Assembly: GCF_001456025.1 (NCBI RefSeq) | Contig: NZ_LMTZ01000099.1 | Coordinates: forward strand, 1-64,000 | DNA length: 64,000 nucleotides | Direction of reading: 5' to 3' | Origin: Mastigocoleus testarum BC008 | Lineage (GTDB): Bacteria; Cyanobacteriota; Cyanobacteriia; Cyanobacteriales; Nostocaceae | Shown here: positions 8,093-18,374 of the stretch, in pieces | How positions within the stretch are numbered: the first letter of the stretch is position 1 | How the letters are laid out: each line of letters starts with the position of its first letter | Made by a program: the position numbers and the translations under genes | Notes under the pieces: generated by a model | Seen by the model: only the letters and a program-made list of their open reading frames with translations | The model's database searches: none | Told to the model about the DNA's origin: nothing

Positions 8093-9850
8093 ATGAATGA
8101 TACTAAATTACAAAAAATACACTTCGATCGCCTAAAGCTAAAGTACAAAATAGGTAGTACTGGGAATGTTACGTTTGATAGTTTTCTCTATTTAATATTG
8201 CGAAAAGCTGAGTTAGGTATGCAGGTGACAGAGTTAGAGATTCAATGGTTAACAGAAAATCGTCTGTTCAATTGTGTTGACTCCATTTCTTTACAGCAAT
8301 ACGAAGCAGAGGAAGAAAAGAGATTAAAATCTGAGTTAATGGAACTGCGAGCCAAATATCGCATTCCAGATAATATAGAGCTTCCGATTGCTAGTCCCAT
8401 CGATTCAGTACTGTGGAAATTAGAAACCAACTATAAACTGGCAAATTCAGATATTGAAATACTACGTACTCATAATCTTTCAGAAACAATTGCTTTAATC
8501 AAAGACATTGAAAATTTTTTAAAGCTAAAAAATAAGTTCAAAGTTACTCAAGGCTCTAATATTTTTCCTGAAGAACCTCTTTATCTCATCCTGAAAAAGC
8601 TTTCTGCAAAAGAAGAGCTATCTGACTCTGAAGCGGAATGGCTTTTAAATTCAGGGTTACAAGAAGTATTTGAAACTTATCAACAGCAAAAAAATATAAG
8701 AAAAGCCGAACTTGAATTCTTGGAATTAAAATCAAAATATCAGGTTGATTCTTATCCAGAAACCGTTATTTCTAGCAAACTTTATGCCATATTAAAAAAA
8801 CTAGATTCTGGAGACACTTTAAACCATAAAGATGGGCAATGGTTAAAAAAGAAAAAATTAAACTCTCTAATTAAACTAGATGAAGAACAAAGAATAAGCA
8901 GATTATTTATCGAACTAAAAGAAACGTATCATGCTACTCAACATAATGATACAAAAGTTTGCGATATCCCCACAGGGGATGCGTGTTCACCACAGGTGCG
9001 TCTAAGTGATCACTTATTTAAAGTGCTGATAAGAATGGCTTCTTGTGACACAGGTGTTTCAAAATTATTGAGAATAATTCAAACATTTCCCGAACATTTC
9101 AAATCTGAACTACGTGAAAAAGATATTAATTGGTTAACAGAACAAGGACTTCCTGAAACTGCAGCAATTGCTCATAAAATTCATTTTCAATCTTTAAAAA
9201 GTAAATATCGGATTATAGGTCATAATTTACCAGCAGACCCATTCTACTTAATTATGCTCAAACTTGAGCGTGAAGAGAGGTTAGATCCAAAACAGGTAGT
9301 TCAATTAATTGAAGAAGACAGTCTGTCCAAAGGTGGAAAAATTGCGATCGCTCACTGCAGGTTAGAAGCAATATTTTACGAACAAGAGTATCAACGAACT
9401 GGGAATAAGTGGAATCTACCTAGTGCAAGCAGTAACTGGCGTAAAGCTTGTGAACCAAAAAAAGCCTTAAAACTTACAGAAAATCTAAATTGGAATAAGG
9501 TGCGAGAGGCTGACCTTAAATCTGCTTTGCTAGTAACAAGAGGTGCTGCTTTTCGCGATTTGGCGCAATTGGAAGAAGCAGAAAGTTGCGCTATGCAAGC
9601 AATGGAATCCCAACCTGATAACCACCAGCCTTACACTTTAATGGGAGCGATTTGTTATGACCAAGGTAGATATACTGAAGGCGATACCTGGTTTGATATG
9701 GCTGCAAAACGGGGTGCTAACGATACAGACGATGAAATTGAAAGAATTGTCAGAATGACAAAAGATAAGGATAAACGCATAGCAGTTGTAGAATATCTTC
9801 TAAACAAAGATCCAAAGCGCTATAAGTGGGCAAAGTCCGATCTAAATTAA
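8093..9850 (+). CDS. six-fold repeat protein with C-terminal TPR region
   Basis: A 585-residue protein of unknown function. It contains about six tandem copies of a 60-75-residue unit with the pattern F..LK.KY.I, then PLY.ILKKL, then L...E..WL...GL (copies near residues 5, 82, 142, 205, 265 and 360). The units look all-helical. The C-terminal 170 residues form a TPR-like solenoid (RGAAFRDLAQLEEAESCAMQAMESQPDN, then YTLMGAICYDQGRYTEGDTWFDMAA). Copy five is disturbed by an insert (VCDIPTGDACSPQV) encoded by a short palindromic sequence near 8960-9000. It probably forms an operon with the 156-residue protein. A protein-interaction scaffold is likely; nothing more can be said. Confidence 0.7.
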   Translation: MNDTKLQKIHFDRLKLKYKIGSTGNVTFDSFLYLILRKAELGMQVTELEIQWLTENRLFNCVDSISLQQYEAEEEKRLKSELMELRAKYRIPDNIELPIASPIDSVLWKLETNYKLANSDIEILRTHNLSETIALIKDIENFLKLKNKFKVTQGSNIFPEEPLYLILKKLSAKEELSDSEAEWLLNSGLQEVFETYQQQKNIRKAELEFLELKSKYQVDSYPETVISSKLYAILKKLDSGDTLNHKDGQWLKKKKLNSLIKLDEEQRISRLFIELKETYHATQHNDTKVCDIPTGDACSPQVRLSDHLFKVLIRMASCDTGVSKLLRIIQTFPEHFKSELREKDINWLTEQGLPETAAIAHKIHFQSLKSKYRIIGHNLPADPFYLIMLKLEREERLDPKQVVQLIEEDSLSKGGKIAIAHCRLEAIFYEQEYQRTGNKWNLPSASSNWRKACEPKKALKLTENLNWNKVREADLKSALLVTRGAAFRDLAQLEEAESCAMQAMESQPDNHQPYTLMGAICYDQGRYTEGDTWFDMAAKRGANDTDDEIERIVRMTKDKDKRIAVVEYLLNKDPKRYKWAKSDLN

Positions 9851-9866
9851 GATAAAAACAGAGGCT

Positions 9867-10334
9867 TTACGTGGATGAGTTCCGATATACAGCTTTCACA
9901 AATTTCATCTCTCCTTCCATATCACCATCTTTGATAACACCTGCAGGCTTCCATCCCAGGTGAAGATAAAAACCATAAGCTCTTAAACTTGGGTCATTTC
10001 CTGTTAACAGCCAAATTTCCTCAATGTTTTGGGAAAATAACCATTCTTCAGCTTTTTGTACCAGAGCTTTACCCACTCCGCGACCCTCAAAGGATGGAAG
10101 GACAAATACCCCAAAAATTGTTTTGTCTGTTGCATTAGCAATTGAAAAACCAATCGACTTACCATCGATATCTGCGATCCATGCACAACAGTCATTTTGC
10201 AACATTTGAGTAACTGTTTCTGGAGTAATACCCAATTCAGAAATCTCCTCCCGAGACTGATGATTTTCAGTCACGCTAGTTCTAATTTCAAACATGGTTT
10301 CAATATCTTCTATTTGAGCTTCTCGAATATTCAT
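9867..10334 (-). CDS. GNAT family N-acetyltransferase
   Basis: A 155-residue acetyltransferase. Acetyl-CoA-binding motif A is clear: VFVLPSFEGRGVGKALVQKAEEW with the R/Q-x-x-G-x-G/A signature (GRGVGKA). Motif B is present as AYGFYLHLGWKPAGV near residue 125. The N-terminal half is I-R-E-A-Q-I-E-D, the usual opening of GNAT enzymes. Substrate unknown. It is convergent with the preceding repeat protein, with only 16 bp between the two stops. Confidence 0.9.
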   Translation of the reverse strand: MNIREAQIEDIETMFEIRTSVTENHQSREEISELGITPETVTQMLQNDCCAWIADIDGKSIGFSIANATDKTIFGVFVLPSFEGRGVGKALVQKAEEWLFSQNIEEIWLLTGNDPSLRAYGFYLHLGWKPAGVIKDGDMEGEMKFVKAVYRNSST

Positions 10335-10672
10335 TTATTTTAGATTTTCTATTTATTTGGATTTTTACACTACATGTAATCTAGTTGTAGTGTATTGTAT
10401 TACCGTTGGTATATGCAAGCTTTAGGTAAAAAGATGGCTCTCGAAGAACCCAATCAAATAAACAGATGTTTTATTCGTATTGATGCTGAGAAGCTGACTT
10501 TAGATCGAGTTCATCACATGAACTAGGAAATATAGCACTACGAAGCTACGTTAGGACCCGCTTAAGCCATAGGTATCAGGCTTATTTCCTACGGACACGC
10601 TATGCTAATGACTTTTTACTTTTTACTTGCGCGTAGCGCTATAAATGCAAATCTCAATTACTCCTATGATTT
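10335..10672. other. intergenic region with short repeats and a doubtful 37-codon ORF
   Basis: A possible 37-residue plus-strand peptide runs from ATG 10413 to TAG 10526; its sequence (MALEEPNQINRCFIRID...) looks protein-like and may be a gene fragment, but I cannot place it. Between about 10535 and 10640 lie palindromic fragments (ACGAAGCTACG, TCCTACGGACACGC, TTGCGCGTAGCGC) of the mobile palindrome type seen elsewhere. Confidence 0.4.
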
Positions 10673-11134
10673 TTATGACTCCATAGAAATCAAAATATGT
10701 TGAATTTGCGCTGCAATTTCATTCATTCTCGTCTCACTAACTCGCTCTTCTTCTGAAGCACCAAGATATTTGAAGATTTTAGTACTTTTGTAATCTTCTG
10801 GTTGATTTACCATGCGAGGAACAATGTGAAAATGAACGTGGGGATGTTCTGGTGATTCCGCAAATTGCATTACGTAAGTTTTCACACAGCCAGTTACTTT
10901 TTTCAAAGCAATAGAAACACGACGAACTGCTACACCCAAGTCAATAGATTCATTTTCAGTCAGTTGATCAATTGCTTCTATATGTCTGTGAGCAACTAAA
11001 AGCAGCCACCCAGGTAAAGTACTATTAAAACTGTGAACTACATCCCAATTTTGATAACGATAAATATTATCCCATAGTGGAGCTTTACCTCGATCGCGTA
11101 AACTAATAAGTTCGCAGGTTTTACATTTATTCAC
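10673..11134 (-). CDS. HIT family hydrolase
   Basis: A 153-residue histidine-triad nucleotide hydrolase/transferase. The catalytic triad HPHVHFHIVPR (H-x-H-x-H) lies near residue 97, and the upstream GWLLLVAHRHIEAIDQL forms the conserved strand and helix. The N-terminal CKTCELI is a CxxC knuckle seen in some HIT proteins and may bind zinc with a later His. Likely substrates are adenylylated or dinucleoside polyphosphate compounds. It is a single gene with a long AT-rich region upstream. Confidence 0.92.
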   Translation of the reverse strand: MNKCKTCELISLRDRGKAPLWDNIYRYQNWDVVHSFNSTLPGWLLLVAHRHIEAIDQLTENESIDLGVAVRRVSIALKKVTGCVKTYVMQFAESPEHPHVHFHIVPRMVNQPEDYKSTKIFKYLGASEEERVSETRMNEIAAQIQHILISMES

Positions 11135-11899
11135 ATTTGTATTTTTGTTTGGTTACAAATATAATTCTTATTTTATTACTTTGATATCTTCAATCGGCGT
11201 TTTAGCCTTATTTTTTATCAATATACCTATGGAATTAAGGTTTTATCTTACGCTCTACTCCGAATCTATAAAAGTATTGATAGTTATACTATGTAAATAA
11301 GTGGAGACTGATTCCACTTTGAATATATTTATCACAATAATAGAAAAAACGTTAGACTTATTATATGACCGGTAACGATGAGAATATATTCGATTTTAAT
11401 GCTATATATTTGGTTAAATTTTAGGGGGTTATAGTGGACAAAATTATAAGTAGAACATACTTAGTAAAATTGAAGTCATAAAATTTAAGGTACTTGCTTT
11501 AAGATATTTACGAGACAAGATATCATTTGCCAGTAATATATTAATTATTTTTGTTGTTTGAGTTGTTGTGTCAGCAAGATATCGAACTTATATCAGTGAT
11601 TTATGAAGATAATTTTCATCTTCAACTCTGCAAGAGTTCTTACTACTTAGAAATGAAATTTTGAACTCTTTCTTACAGAATAGCATTAATTATGTTAGCT
11701 AATCTCGGTGTTAATTATTGACTTAATACATTTTTGCAAGTTTCTTATTTTGAGTTAGAAGATGAAGTTAACTTTAAGATAGAAAAGTCAGATTAACATC
11801 AAATTTAGTTGATTAATTTATATATTATGCTCTCATATCTGAGCGATTCTGATGTGGGTAATATACCCATTAGCTATATCTCAGCAACTAGTAGCAACA
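11135..11899. other. long AT-rich intergenic region
   Basis: Lies between the minus-strand HIT gene and the plus-strand DUF3365 sensor, so it must hold both promoters. I see no open frame of substance, no RNA gene and no repeat family member. Confidence 0.5.
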
Positions 11900-12790
11900 A
11901 TGAAAATTGGCAAGAAAGTAAACATAATTTTAATCTTAGTTTTCGTATCTGGTATTTTAATTAGTGGTGTTGCACTGTCACAAGTATTAGAACAAAAAGC
12001 AAAAAGTGAGATTAGTAGCAACGCACAGGATCTCATGCATATGGTTAACTCAATTAGAAAATATACAAACACTCAGGTAGAACCTATTTTGGAGCCAAGA
12101 TTTGATACAGAAGAAAGGTTTATATCCCAAGCAATACCAAGTTATTCGGTCAGGGAAGTATTTGAAATTTTTCGTTATGACAAAAAGTACAGTAATTTTC
12201 TTTACAAAGATGCTACATTAAACCCAGTAAACCTGAGAGATAAAGCTGATGTATTTGAAACAAAAATTGTAAATAACTTTAAAAAGAGTTCAAATTTAAA
12301 ATCTATAAATGGTTTTCGCAACATATCTGGAGAAAATCTCTTTTATATTGCCCGTCCTTTTAAAATAGAAGATGAATCATGTTTGCGTTGTCATAGTACT
12401 CCAGAAAAAGCTCCTAGAAGTCAAATTGCGACTTATGGGAGGAAAAATGGTTTTGGCTGGAAGCTAAACGAAATAGTTGCGACTCAAATCATTTACGTTC
12501 CTGCACAAGAAATTTTTAATAATGTCAGTCGTTCCTTTTATCTAGTTATTGGAGTTCTATCTAGCATTTTTGCTTCCATTGCTATAGCTATGAATATTTT
12601 TCTGAAAAAAATTATATTACGGCGGCTCAAAAATATAGCTAAAGTTGCAGAGAAAGTAAGTATCGGTGACATGGAAGCAAAATTTGAAAAACAGGATAAA
12701 GATGAGATTGGAGCATTAGCTGAATCTTTTAACAGAATGAGATATAGTTTAGAAATCGCAGTAAATATGTTAAATCAAAGAATACGATAA
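11900..12790 (+). CDS. membrane haem sensor protein, DUF3365-HAMP
   Basis: About 296 residues from the ATG at 11900; an in-frame ATG at 11852 would add 16 residues, but the shorter form places a basic start directly before the first membrane helix (VNIILILVFVSGILISGVAL). An extracytoplasmic DUF3365 (Tll0287-like) domain follows, with a c-type haem motif CLRCHST near residue 165 and the paired EDES and RPF residues. A second membrane helix and a HAMP linker (ILRRLKNIAKVAEKVSIGDME) end the protein. There is no kinase or cyclase domain, so it must signal to a partner. A close paralogue lies at 21451-22407. The caspase-like protease gene is convergent with it. Confidence 0.85.
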   Translation: MKIGKKVNIILILVFVSGILISGVALSQVLEQKAKSEISSNAQDLMHMVNSIRKYTNTQVEPILEPRFDTEERFISQAIPSYSVREVFEIFRYDKKYSNFLYKDATLNPVNLRDKADVFETKIVNNFKKSSNLKSINGFRNISGENLFYIARPFKIEDESCLRCHSTPEKAPRSQIATYGRKNGFGWKLNEIVATQIIYVPAQEIFNNVSRSFYLVIGVLSSIFASIAIAMNIFLKKIILRRLKNIAKVAEKVSIGDMEAKFEKQDKDEIGALAESFNRMRYSLEIAVNMLNQRIR

Positions 12791-12862
12791 TAAATAATAT
12801 ACAAAATCGAAAACAAAGATAGTAGTAGTGTTTGTTGGTAATCTAATTTTTCACTTTTGCAA

Positions 12863-15433
12863 TTATTTTATTTTCTCCAGCATTTTAATTTTAAATTCCA
12901 CGGCCTGCATTGGATCGGGAATAACTTCTGCAACTTTATTAACTAATTCTAGTGCAGAAATATATTGATTTTCTGTCAGTATATTTTGAATTATAAAATT
13001 AGCAAAAGGACCAACTAAATAAGCTAGCTCACGCGTACATTCGTGGATAAATTTAGCATCTATCTCAAAATTCTGATTTTTGTTTTGAGGGTTACAGTTA
13101 GATGTGTGTGAAGTTAAATTTCTTGAAGTTGAATTTCTTGAGGTTGAATTTCTTGAGGTTGAATTTCTTGATGTTGGATTTCTTGAGGTTGAATTTCTTG
13201 ATGTTGAAGTTCTCGACCTAGGATTTGTTGGACTTAAATTAGGTGAAGATATATTTTGCTGGTTTGCACTTCCTGAAGTTGGATTTTGTAACCCCAGATT
13301 ATTTGAGTTTATATTATTTGAATTTGTACTGTTTGAACTTAGACCTTGTGAATTTACATGTTTTAAAATGGCTATTGCTTGCTCTTTGAATTTATTCCTA
13401 TGTTCTGGCAATGTGAATGAAGCCAAAATCCCCACAAGTTCTTGAAAATTTCTAGATTGTGGTAATACATTTTCTAGAATAGTTACTGCAACAGGTCCAA
13501 TAAATTGCTTCAGTAGATTTTCTATTTGAGTATAGTATTGACCATTTAGGGCGAAGGAACGAGTAGGATTGGTAAAAGATTTTTCAAACTCAGGAAGTGA
13601 TGCTTCGGTTTTGGGTACGATTTGTGACTTACCGCAAGTATCATCCGATAAGTGTGCTTGAGCATCATAATTTTTAGCATTATTTGGCTGTATAGGCGTA
13701 CCATTATATACAGTTGTTGGGGGTTCGGTATTAGTTGGATAACTATGTGAATTTGAATGGGATCTTAGATGTTCCGATCGTTGGGTGTCGAGCTGTTGTG
13801 ATCTTTGAAAAGCAGCTGAGATATTACCTGGTAAAATATCAATTACTCCTCGAGTACCTGACAACCAAGTATAAGTCTTAATACCAGTTCTTTGAACAGC
13901 ACTTTGCAACTGAGTAATCCATTCAGCAACCGATAAGCCCGTAAAAGGTTCAGATTTTGCAAGAGTTTCTATAATTATCTGAGAAAATAATTCTGGTCTT
14001 CCGATTGGAGAAGCTGCTGCTATTAAGCATTGTGCTTGCTCCGAGTTGAGTTGTAAATCTTCAACCCAACTTTCTAAACCATTAGCTCCAGGACAATCCA
14101 AGATAATTATTTGTTTGCATATTCCTGAATGACGCAACTGTTGTCTTAACCAAGAACGACTCAATCTGGCTCCAGAATCCAAAACGAACCAAGCTTCTCC
14201 TTCTTCTATTTCCTCAATTTTTCCACGTAAATATAGCAGCTTAGTTGGAGTATTTTGAATTATGTTATATCCAGATACATTAGATCCAGAATTAATTTGT
14301 GCTTGAACTCTCCCCTTTTGTTGGATAAATTGTTGAATACTTGCTCGTAAGTTTGAAGAACTTTTGTTATCGAGATAATATTCCACTTCAAATTCACCAG
14401 AACCACCTAAAAAACGAGCAAGATTAGTGGTAGTCTTTGTATTTCCTAACCCATCAACAGTAAAAGCATATCGCTGTTTTGAAGATTGAACTCGAGATTG
14501 AACGGAGTGAGACTTGAAACCCAGAACTAATTCTCCAACTCCTTCCACAATGCGTTTTGGAGTTTGTAGTGGATATTCTGGATAAAGTTCGCTATCCCCA
14601 CGACGTAGTTTATGTTCATTAATTAAACGTAACTGTTGATTTAACTTGTTGATATATTGCAGTGTATGACGATAAACGTACTTATACAGACCATCTGCCT
14701 CGATAATACCTTGATAATCTGCAGCTCCACCCAATAACCCCTGCATTAAATAATAAGTAAAAACTCCATGCCCCAACTCAGGAAACTCCCAAGATTGCTG
14801 TCCGTGATCGCAAGATAGTAAAGCACAAAATCCTTTGCTTTTAGCAGCGCGTTGTCGTAATAACTCCATAAACTTTGGTGTGGAGTTAATTAAAGCTTCT
14901 GATGCACCTGCATCCCTAGATAGACCTCTATTTCCTCCCAACAACATTACGTTCCCGCTGTGACAGGTATCTAAACATAAGAGTTGTTGGTGGGCTGAAC
15001 TACTCCCAAGCAATTGTAATAATTCTTGCATTACTAAACCAGTATTTAGCAGGTCACCTTTACGAGTGTCAGCCATACACAGTACTGGTTGCTGAGTATC
15101 TTCATCTAACATTCCATGTCCGGAAAAGTACAATATTACTGAGTCACGGGATTGTGCTTGAGTGACTATTCTTCCTAAGCTATTACGAACTTGGCTTAAT
15201 GTAGGAGGTTTTTCTGTAAAGTCGTTATGGACAATAACTTCCTTATTGGGAAAATTATGAATTGCTTGGGTCATAGCATCTCCCAAACCTTTACAGTCCA
15301 CAGCAGGATAACGTAAAGAAGGTAAACTTTTATCCTGGTACTGGTTAACGCCTACCAATAAAATCCACAGTTTAGCTTCTCCTGTTCTTAATGTATATGT
15401 AGAGTGACTAGCACCAATACCTATAGGAGACAT
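12863..15433 (-). CDS. caspase-like protease (peptidase C14 family) with repeated C-terminal GPxA modules
   Basis: An 856-residue protein. The N-terminal 260 residues are a caspase/metacaspase p20-like domain: strand LWILLVGVNQYQD, catalytic His106 in YFSGHGML and Cys157 in CLDTCHSG. Residues about 320-560 form a second alpha/beta region (ILDCPGANG, LIAAASPIG). One module near 650-705 (LLKQFIGPVAVTILENVL) and one at 795-856 (ELAYLVGPFANFIIQNIL) match the two modules at the end of the Ser/Thr kinase at 18803. Between them is a low-complexity stretch of STSRN repeats encoded by a 15-bp minisatellite (13110-13215). The divergent neighbour is a sigma factor. The shared module suggests that the kinase and protease are recruited to the same complex. 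Confidence 0.88.
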   Translation of the reverse strand: MSPIGIGASHSTYTLRTGEAKLWILLVGVNQYQDKSLPSLRYPAVDCKGLGDAMTQAIHNFPNKEVIVHNDFTEKPPTLSQVRNSLGRIVTQAQSRDSVILYFSGHGMLDEDTQQPVLCMADTRKGDLLNTGLVMQELLQLLGSSSAHQQLLCLDTCHSGNVMLLGGNRGLSRDAGASEALINSTPKFMELLRQRAAKSKGFCALLSCDHGQQSWEFPELGHGVFTYYLMQGLLGGAADYQGIIEADGLYKYVYRHTLQYINKLNQQLRLINEHKLRRGDSELYPEYPLQTPKRIVEGVGELVLGFKSHSVQSRVQSSKQRYAFTVDGLGNTKTTTNLARFLGGSGEFEVEYYLDNKSSSNLRASIQQFIQQKGRVQAQINSGSNVSGYNIIQNTPTKLLYLRGKIEEIEEGEAWFVLDSGARLSRSWLRQQLRHSGICKQIIILDCPGANGLESWVEDLQLNSEQAQCLIAAASPIGRPELFSQIIIETLAKSEPFTGLSVAEWITQLQSAVQRTGIKTYTWLSGTRGVIDILPGNISAAFQRSQQLDTQRSEHLRSHSNSHSYPTNTEPPTTVYNGTPIQPNNAKNYDAQAHLSDDTCGKSQIVPKTEASLPEFEKSFTNPTRSFALNGQYYTQIENLLKQFIGPVAVTILENVLPQSRNFQELVGILASFTLPEHRNKFKEQAIAILKHVNSQGLSSNSTNSNNINSNNLGLQNPTSGSANQQNISSPNLSPTNPRSRTSTSRNSTSRNPTSRNSTSRNSTSRNSTSRNLTSHTSNCNPQNKNQNFEIDAKFIHECTRELAYLVGPFANFIIQNILTENQYISALELVNKVAEVIPDPMQAVEFKIKMLEKIK
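13110..13215. repeat. 15-bp coding minisatellite in the caspase gene
   Basis: About seven copies of a unit like GAATTTCTTGAGGTT on the plus strand. On the coding strand it yields tandem STSRN pentapeptides. The low divergence between copies indicates recent expansion or contraction. Confidence 0.8.
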
Positions 15434-15995
15434 AGCGATTTCCTTAATGTTAATAGCTTTGAAAATAAAAAATAGGGATAATCATCGAGCTTTGACCACA
15501 AATAATATTGCTGAGACCTATCTCAATAACTAACTAATTAAAAGATAATCGAGAAGAAATAGGGAAGAAAAATTAATCTCAAATAACGATTAAGGTTTTT
15601 ATAAGCATATATTTAGGAAGTTGAAAACCAAAATAATATACTTCTTGTACGCTTATAAATATTCGAACCCTTGATTTTCCAAGGCTTGACAGCAATAGTT
15701 TTTACAATAAAATATACATCGATATCACATTAGTGACTCTTATACAACAACGGCAACTTGTAAATCTCAAGTATTACTTAGTAATATTAGATTCACTACT
15801 TGTATGGTATTCCTTCAGTAAACTCAGAACCACTAAATATCATTATAAAAACTTTCACTTGTAATAAACTAGTAAATAGAAAAATAAACATTCAAAAGAA
15901 AAATTCGAAATAAAAATTCCCTCATTGCGTACTTTGCTTTATTAGTTATGTAGATAAATCTATGCTGTACCTATGCAAATAATGAGGAATCAATT
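15434..15995. other. divergent intergenic region, caspase/sigma factor
   Basis: 562 bp of AT-rich sequence containing both promoters. Nothing structured is evident apart from weak AT hairpins. Its length leaves room for upstream regulation of the locus. Confidence 0.5.
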
Positions 15996-17207
15996 ATGCA
16001 AGCACGCAAGACCATTATCAGGTTATTCACAACCTTTTTACAATTTGATAGCGATAAAGCAATTGGTTGGGTAACTGATGGGAGGTTAAGGCGAAATATA
16101 GTAAATTCCCAAGTATATTCATCAGAAATCGAAAATTCGGAAAATTTTTGGGTAACTTATTGGTATAAACAATGGCAAGACAATCCAAAAAGTCTAGCAA
16201 AAGAACACTTGTTAGCCTACTTGCAAGAAACATGTTATTGGGTCGCGAGTAAAACTGTTAAAAATATTTATTCCCCACAATATACGGTATCTGACTGCTT
16301 TCAAATGATGATCGCTCGTACCGATAAAGTCCTAAAGGGATTCAAACCTGAAATGGGTTTCGGTCTCAAAAATTATGGAAGTGCAATTTTTAGTAGCGAA
16401 CTCAAAGAATTATTGCGTCAAGAGCAGGAAATTGATATTTGTACTAATTGGCGATTGTTACGAAAACTGACTCAAAAGCGGTTGACAGAATCCTTAGAAA
16501 ATATTGGAATGAACTCAAAAATTATAGAGCGTTACATCTTAGCTTGGAAATGTTACCAAATGCTCTATACTCCTACGCAACGTACTGGAACCCGCAAACT
16601 GCAAAAACCAACCCTACAAACATGGGAAGCAATAGCTGAACTTTACAATAATCAACGCCTGAAGCAATTACCTACAAACACGCCAGAATGCAGTCCTGAA
16701 ATTATTGAAAAGTGGATGGTAGCTAGTGCAAAAGCTGTGCGTGCTTATTTTTATCCCAGCCATATTTCATTGAATGTACCCCATGGAAATAGTGAAGCTT
16801 CCAGGGAACTAATTGATGATTTACCAGGAGATGAAGAAAAATCACCAATATCTCAAATTGTTATTCAAGAGGAGAAGCTTGCCAGAGAGGTTCAGCAAGA
16901 TAGAATTAAAAGTGTTTTACTTACAGCATTGGAAGAGCTTGATGAAGAATCAAGAAAAATTATCCAGTTATATTATGGTGCCGAACTCAGCCAACAGCAA
17001 ATTGCCAAAAAGCTGGAAATGAAGCAATATAATATTTCCCGTCGTCTTAGTAAATCAAGGGAAGTTTTACTTTACAAGCTTGCTGCTTACTGTAAAGAGT
17101 CGCTGCATATCTCTTTAAACCCACCGGTACTTGATTATATAAGTACCCTTATGAAGGAATGGTTAAAACTCAAATTTAACCCTCCGACCTCTGAAATGGA
17201 GAATTAG
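15996..17207 (+). CDS. sigma-70 family RNA polymerase sigma factor (cyanobacterial group 3 type)
   Basis: A 403-residue protein. The C-terminal region 4 is clear: LLTALEELDEESRKIIQLYYGAELSQQQIAKKLEMKQYNISRRLSKSREVLL at about 305-360, a sigma-4 helix-turn-helix. The N-terminal region contains a sigma-2-like segment (AKEHLLAYLQETCYWVASK and the FKPEMGFGLKNYGSAIFSSELKELL helix), and a long linker separates them. This arrangement, together with a downstream DUF1822 gene (3 bp gap), is the one I associate with the SigJ-type sigma factors of Nostocales that respond to stress and desiccation; that link is from memory of the family and not proven here. It is divergent from the caspase gene. Confidence 0.85.
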   Translation: MQARKTIIRLFTTFLQFDSDKAIGWVTDGRLRRNIVNSQVYSSEIENSENFWVTYWYKQWQDNPKSLAKEHLLAYLQETCYWVASKTVKNIYSPQYTVSDCFQMMIARTDKVLKGFKPEMGFGLKNYGSAIFSSELKELLRQEQEIDICTNWRLLRKLTQKRLTESLENIGMNSKIIERYILAWKCYQMLYTPTQRTGTRKLQKPTLQTWEAIAELYNNQRLKQLPTNTPECSPEIIEKWMVASAKAVRAYFYPSHISLNVPHGNSEASRELIDDLPGDEEKSPISQIVIQEEKLAREVQQDRIKSVLLTALEELDEESRKIIQLYYGAELSQQQIAKKLEMKQYNISRRLSKSREVLLYKLAAYCKESLHISLNPPVLDYISTLMKEWLKLKFNPPTSEMEN

Positions 17208-17210
17208 ACC

Positions 17211-18374
17211 ATGATTGTCACACCAATGACGGAATTAAACCATTTGTGGTTAGAAATACCCCAAAGCGAACAACAACAAGCTTGGGAAGAAAGTCAATCT
17301 TTTTCTACAGCAAGCAATTGTTGGAATGCTTATTTGAATCGCTTAAGTATCAATGCTTTCCTTCCCTGGTTGCAGGAATATGCACCTGGTGCAAGTATTT
17401 TTCCTAATTCTGCTGCATTACCAAGTTTTTGGGAAGTCGTTAATGGTACCGCAATAGACTTTCAGGGAATGCGTTTAGTGTTGATCCCCAGTGATGCGAT
17501 CGACTTAAGTGAATTACGCGTTCCTCAAGAATGGGTAGATATTCCAGGTTGGGTGGCTGATTACTACGTAGCAGTACAAGTTAATCCAGAAGAAGAGTGG
17601 GTAAGGTTTTGGGGCTACACTACTCACGCACAATTAAAAAACCAAGCTCGCCAAGATTTGAGCGATCGCAGTTATTGCTTAAATGGAGAAAACTTAATTG
17701 CAGATCTGAGTGTTTTGTGGGTAACACATCAACTTTGTCCTGGAGAAGTTACCCGTGCTGAAGTTAAACCTCTACCCGAATTAGGATCTGCGCAAATCAA
17801 AAACCTACTAGTGCGTTTAGGAAATTCAGAATTACTTTTACCCCGTTTAGAAGTGCCATTTGTAACTTGGGGCGCATTATTAGAACATGGAGGTTGGAGA
17901 CAACGCTTATACGAACTTCGCCAAGGAATTAGAAAACAGTGGTCAGTTCCCCAATGGATGCAATTAGGTGTATCAAATATAGCTACATCTGCAGGGTGGA
18001 GAAGCATCCAGATACGACCTGCTCACCTCGGAGCGCGAAGTGCTGAAACAGCATCAGGACTACAAATGATAGTAAGAGAATTAATCATTGATAATCAAAC
18101 GTATCAATTACGAATACAACCCAAAGATAAAATCGAAGATAGAATATGGCGTTTTGAATTGCGAAATACCAATCCTAACGCAATGATTCCAAGTGGATTT
18201 AAATTAAAACTACTTACTGAAGACTTACAGCCATTTCCTGGTAACCAAGCGAAAGCAAAAACTTATGTGGAACGCCTTTATATAGATGTTGCTTTATCAG
18301 AATCTGAAGAAGGATTGGTTTGGGAAGTAGAACCACTACCAGAAAATTTTGAAAGGGAAATTTTGATTTTTTAA
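17211..18374 (+). CDS. DUF1822 family protein
   Basis: A 387-residue protein matching the cyanobacterial DUF1822 family in opening (LWLEIPQSEQQQAWEES), in the VPQEWVDIPGWVADYYVAVQVNPEEEWVRFWGYTTH core, and in the strand-rich C-terminal half ending in RLYIDVALSESEEGLVWEVEPLP. The ATG is 3 bp after the sigma factor stop, so the pair is translationally coupled. Members almost always accompany this sigma factor or CHAT/caspase-like proteins, so a role as sigma-associated regulator or adaptor is likely. No enzymatic motif is seen. Confidence 0.88.
   Translation: MIVTPMTELNHLWLEIPQSEQQQAWEESQSFSTASNCWNAYLNRLSINAFLPWLQEYAPGASIFPNSAALPSFWEVVNGTAIDFQGMRLVLIPSDAIDLSELRVPQEWVDIPGWVADYYVAVQVNPEEEWVRFWGYTTHAQLKNQARQDLSDRSYCLNGENLIADLSVLWVTHQLCPGEVTRAEVKPLPELGSAQIKNLLVRLGNSELLLPRLEVPFVTWGALLEHGGWRQRLYELRQGIRKQWSVPQWMQLGVSNIATSAGWRSIQIRPAHLGARSAETASGLQMIVRELIIDNQTYQLRIQPKDKIEDRIWRFELRNTNPNAMIPSGFKLKLLTEDLQPFPGNQAKAKTYVERLYIDVALSESEEGLVWEVEPLPENFEREILIF

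Noticed and set aside
13104..13445. A plus-strand frame of 113 codons opposite the caspase gene.
   Set aside because: It is the complement of the STSRN minisatellite (repetitive EVEFL), a shadow of the real gene.
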